Part shown: piece after piece, positions 63,553-64,000 of the stretch
How the letters are laid out: every line of letters begins with the position of its first letter
Numbering within the stretch: position 1 is the first letter of the stretch
NCBI RefSeq assembly: GCF_019802085.1
Contig: NZ_JAHVHV010000003.1
Coordinates: 412,685 to 476,684 of the forward strand
Reading direction: 5' to 3'
DNA length: 64,000 nucleotides
DNA from: Ferrimonas balearica
GTDB lineage: Bacteria; Pseudomonadota; Gammaproteobacteria; Enterobacterales; Shewanellaceae
Notes under the pieces: model-generated
What the model saw: the letters and a program-made list of their open reading frames with translations, nothing else
The model's database searches: none
What the model was told of the DNA's origin: nothing
Position numbers and translations under genes: made by a program

Positions 63553-63843
63553 AACACTCTCCCCATGGTATCTCTTATTTAGCGTACACCCGTACGCTCT
63601 TTAGGGCGCCATAGTACTCATTTTGGCCCTGTCAGCGCAGTATATTTGCACACATTTGCGTACGATCGCACAGTTCTTACCCACATTTCGCCGCAGGATC
63701 GCCGCCTGTTTGCGGCATTTCAAGAGACTGAGATCCTTGGGTTAACAGCTGTACGTTGATGATATTTAGGGTAAAGACTCTAGCGCCGGTGGGATCCGGC
63801 GGGGAAGGGGAGGGTGAGCCCCCAATTTTCTGGAGACAAACGA
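63553..63843. other. Upstream region of the acyl-CoA ligase gene
   Basis: No gene is supported between the ligase start and the rRNA terminator. The main signal is an inverted repeat AGCGTAC (63581-63587) / GTACGCT (63592-63598). A second shorter dyad, TGCG / CGCA (63657-63670), shares the GCGTAC core. The promoter for the ligase should lie here but I cannot fix its hexamers. Confidence 0.5.
63581..63598. promoter_or_regulatory. Inverted repeat, possible operator of the acyl-CoA ligase gene
   Basis: AGCGTAC-ACCC-GTACGCT is a perfect 7-base inverted repeat about 30 bases before the start codon. It is not the FadR or PsrA consensus I know. A TetR-type repressor site is plausible. Confidence 0.4.
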
Positions 63844-63870
63844 AAAAGGCCCATCCTTGCGGATGGGCCT
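63843..63870 (-). terminator. rRNA operon terminator
   Basis: On the minus strand GGCCCATCC / GGATGGGCC with a GCAA loop is followed by TTTTTCG, 14 bases after the 3' end of 5S rRNA. Confidence 0.9.
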
Positions 63871-63883
63871 CTCTCTAAATGGG

Positions 63884-64000
63884 TGCCTGGCGGTGACCTA
63901 CTCTCGCATGGGAACCCCCACACTACCATCGGCGCGGTTGCGTTTCACTGCTGAGTTCGGCATGGGATCAGGTGGGTCCACAACGCTATTGCCACCAGGC
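63884..64000 (-). rRNA. rrf: 5S ribosomal RNA (5' end at window edge)
   Basis: Read on the minus strand, this is the typical gammaproteobacterial 5S rRNA. The inner segment CCCATGCCGAACTCAG, then AAACGC, GCGCCGATGGTAGTGTGGGG, and the 3' end TCACCGCCAGGCA are all present. The 5' strand (GCCTGGTGGC) is complementary to that end. About 117 bases are visible; the first base or bases probably fall beyond the window. It should be the end of a 16S-23S-5S operon. Confidence 0.97.

Overview
The window is a GC-rich stretch of core chromosome from a gammaproteobacterium. Gene content and order (polA-spf-engB-cytochrome c4, csrB-yihI-hemN, gpsA-secB-yibN/gpmI-envC-yibQ, rpoH-ftsXEY/rsmD-yhhL, hutCUH/hutI) match the Shewanella/Ferrimonas group of the Alteromonadales. 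The high GC content points to Ferrimonas rather than Shewanella; this is an inference, not a database result. I see no insertion sequence, prophage, CRISPR array or tRNA gene.

Layout. 1-1756: the end of a membrane-bound formate dehydrogenase operon. 2099-7181: a HemN-like radical SAM gene, a PfkB kinase, a diguanylate cyclase and ETF-ubiquinone oxidoreductase. 7416-10271: a molybdenum cofactor (Moco) riboswitch followed by moaABCDE. 10427-14812: a probable envelope-sensing locus (two related DUF5666-like secreted proteins, a PepSY-like protein, a response regulator and a histidine kinase). 14855-17770: a pseudouridine synthase, a YqaE-type membrane peptide, then moeB and moeA on the minus strand. 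17941-19748: a preQ1-I-like riboswitch, yhhQ, an HD hydrolase and a GNAT protein. 19750-20984: a Fur-controlled RyhB-like small RNA, elbB, and a DnaA-box-rich leader before polA. 20985-26293: polA, Spot 42 RNA, a possible further small RNA, engB, cytochrome c4 and a CsrB-type RNA. 26344-33962: a methyltransferase, yihI and its partner, hemN, add, a DUF885 peptidase and a lysophospholipase. 33913-45865: a GGDEF-EAL protein, a flavoprotein, gpsA, secB, yibN, gpmI, envC, ctpA, yibQ, a YkgJ protein and rpoH. 45981-53396: ftsX-ftsE-ftsY, rsmD, yhhL, a MarC protein, an HD-GYP phosphodiesterase, a ZIP-like transporter and an acyltransferase. 53413-64000: an MscM-type channel, the hut genes, mtnC, a thioesterase, an acyl-CoA ligase and a 5S rRNA.

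How the genes fit together. Formate dehydrogenase needs a molybdenum- or tungsten-pterin cofactor; the window supplies moaA-E, moeA and moeB, with moaA under a probable cofactor-sensing riboswitch. Three c-di-GMP proteins (one cyclase, one HD-GYP hydrolase, one degenerate GGDEF-EAL) are scattered through the window. The most notable content is regulatory RNA: three recognisable trans-acting small RNAs (RyhB, Spot 42, CsrB), one further candidate, and two riboswitches, most of them lying outside any long reading frame.
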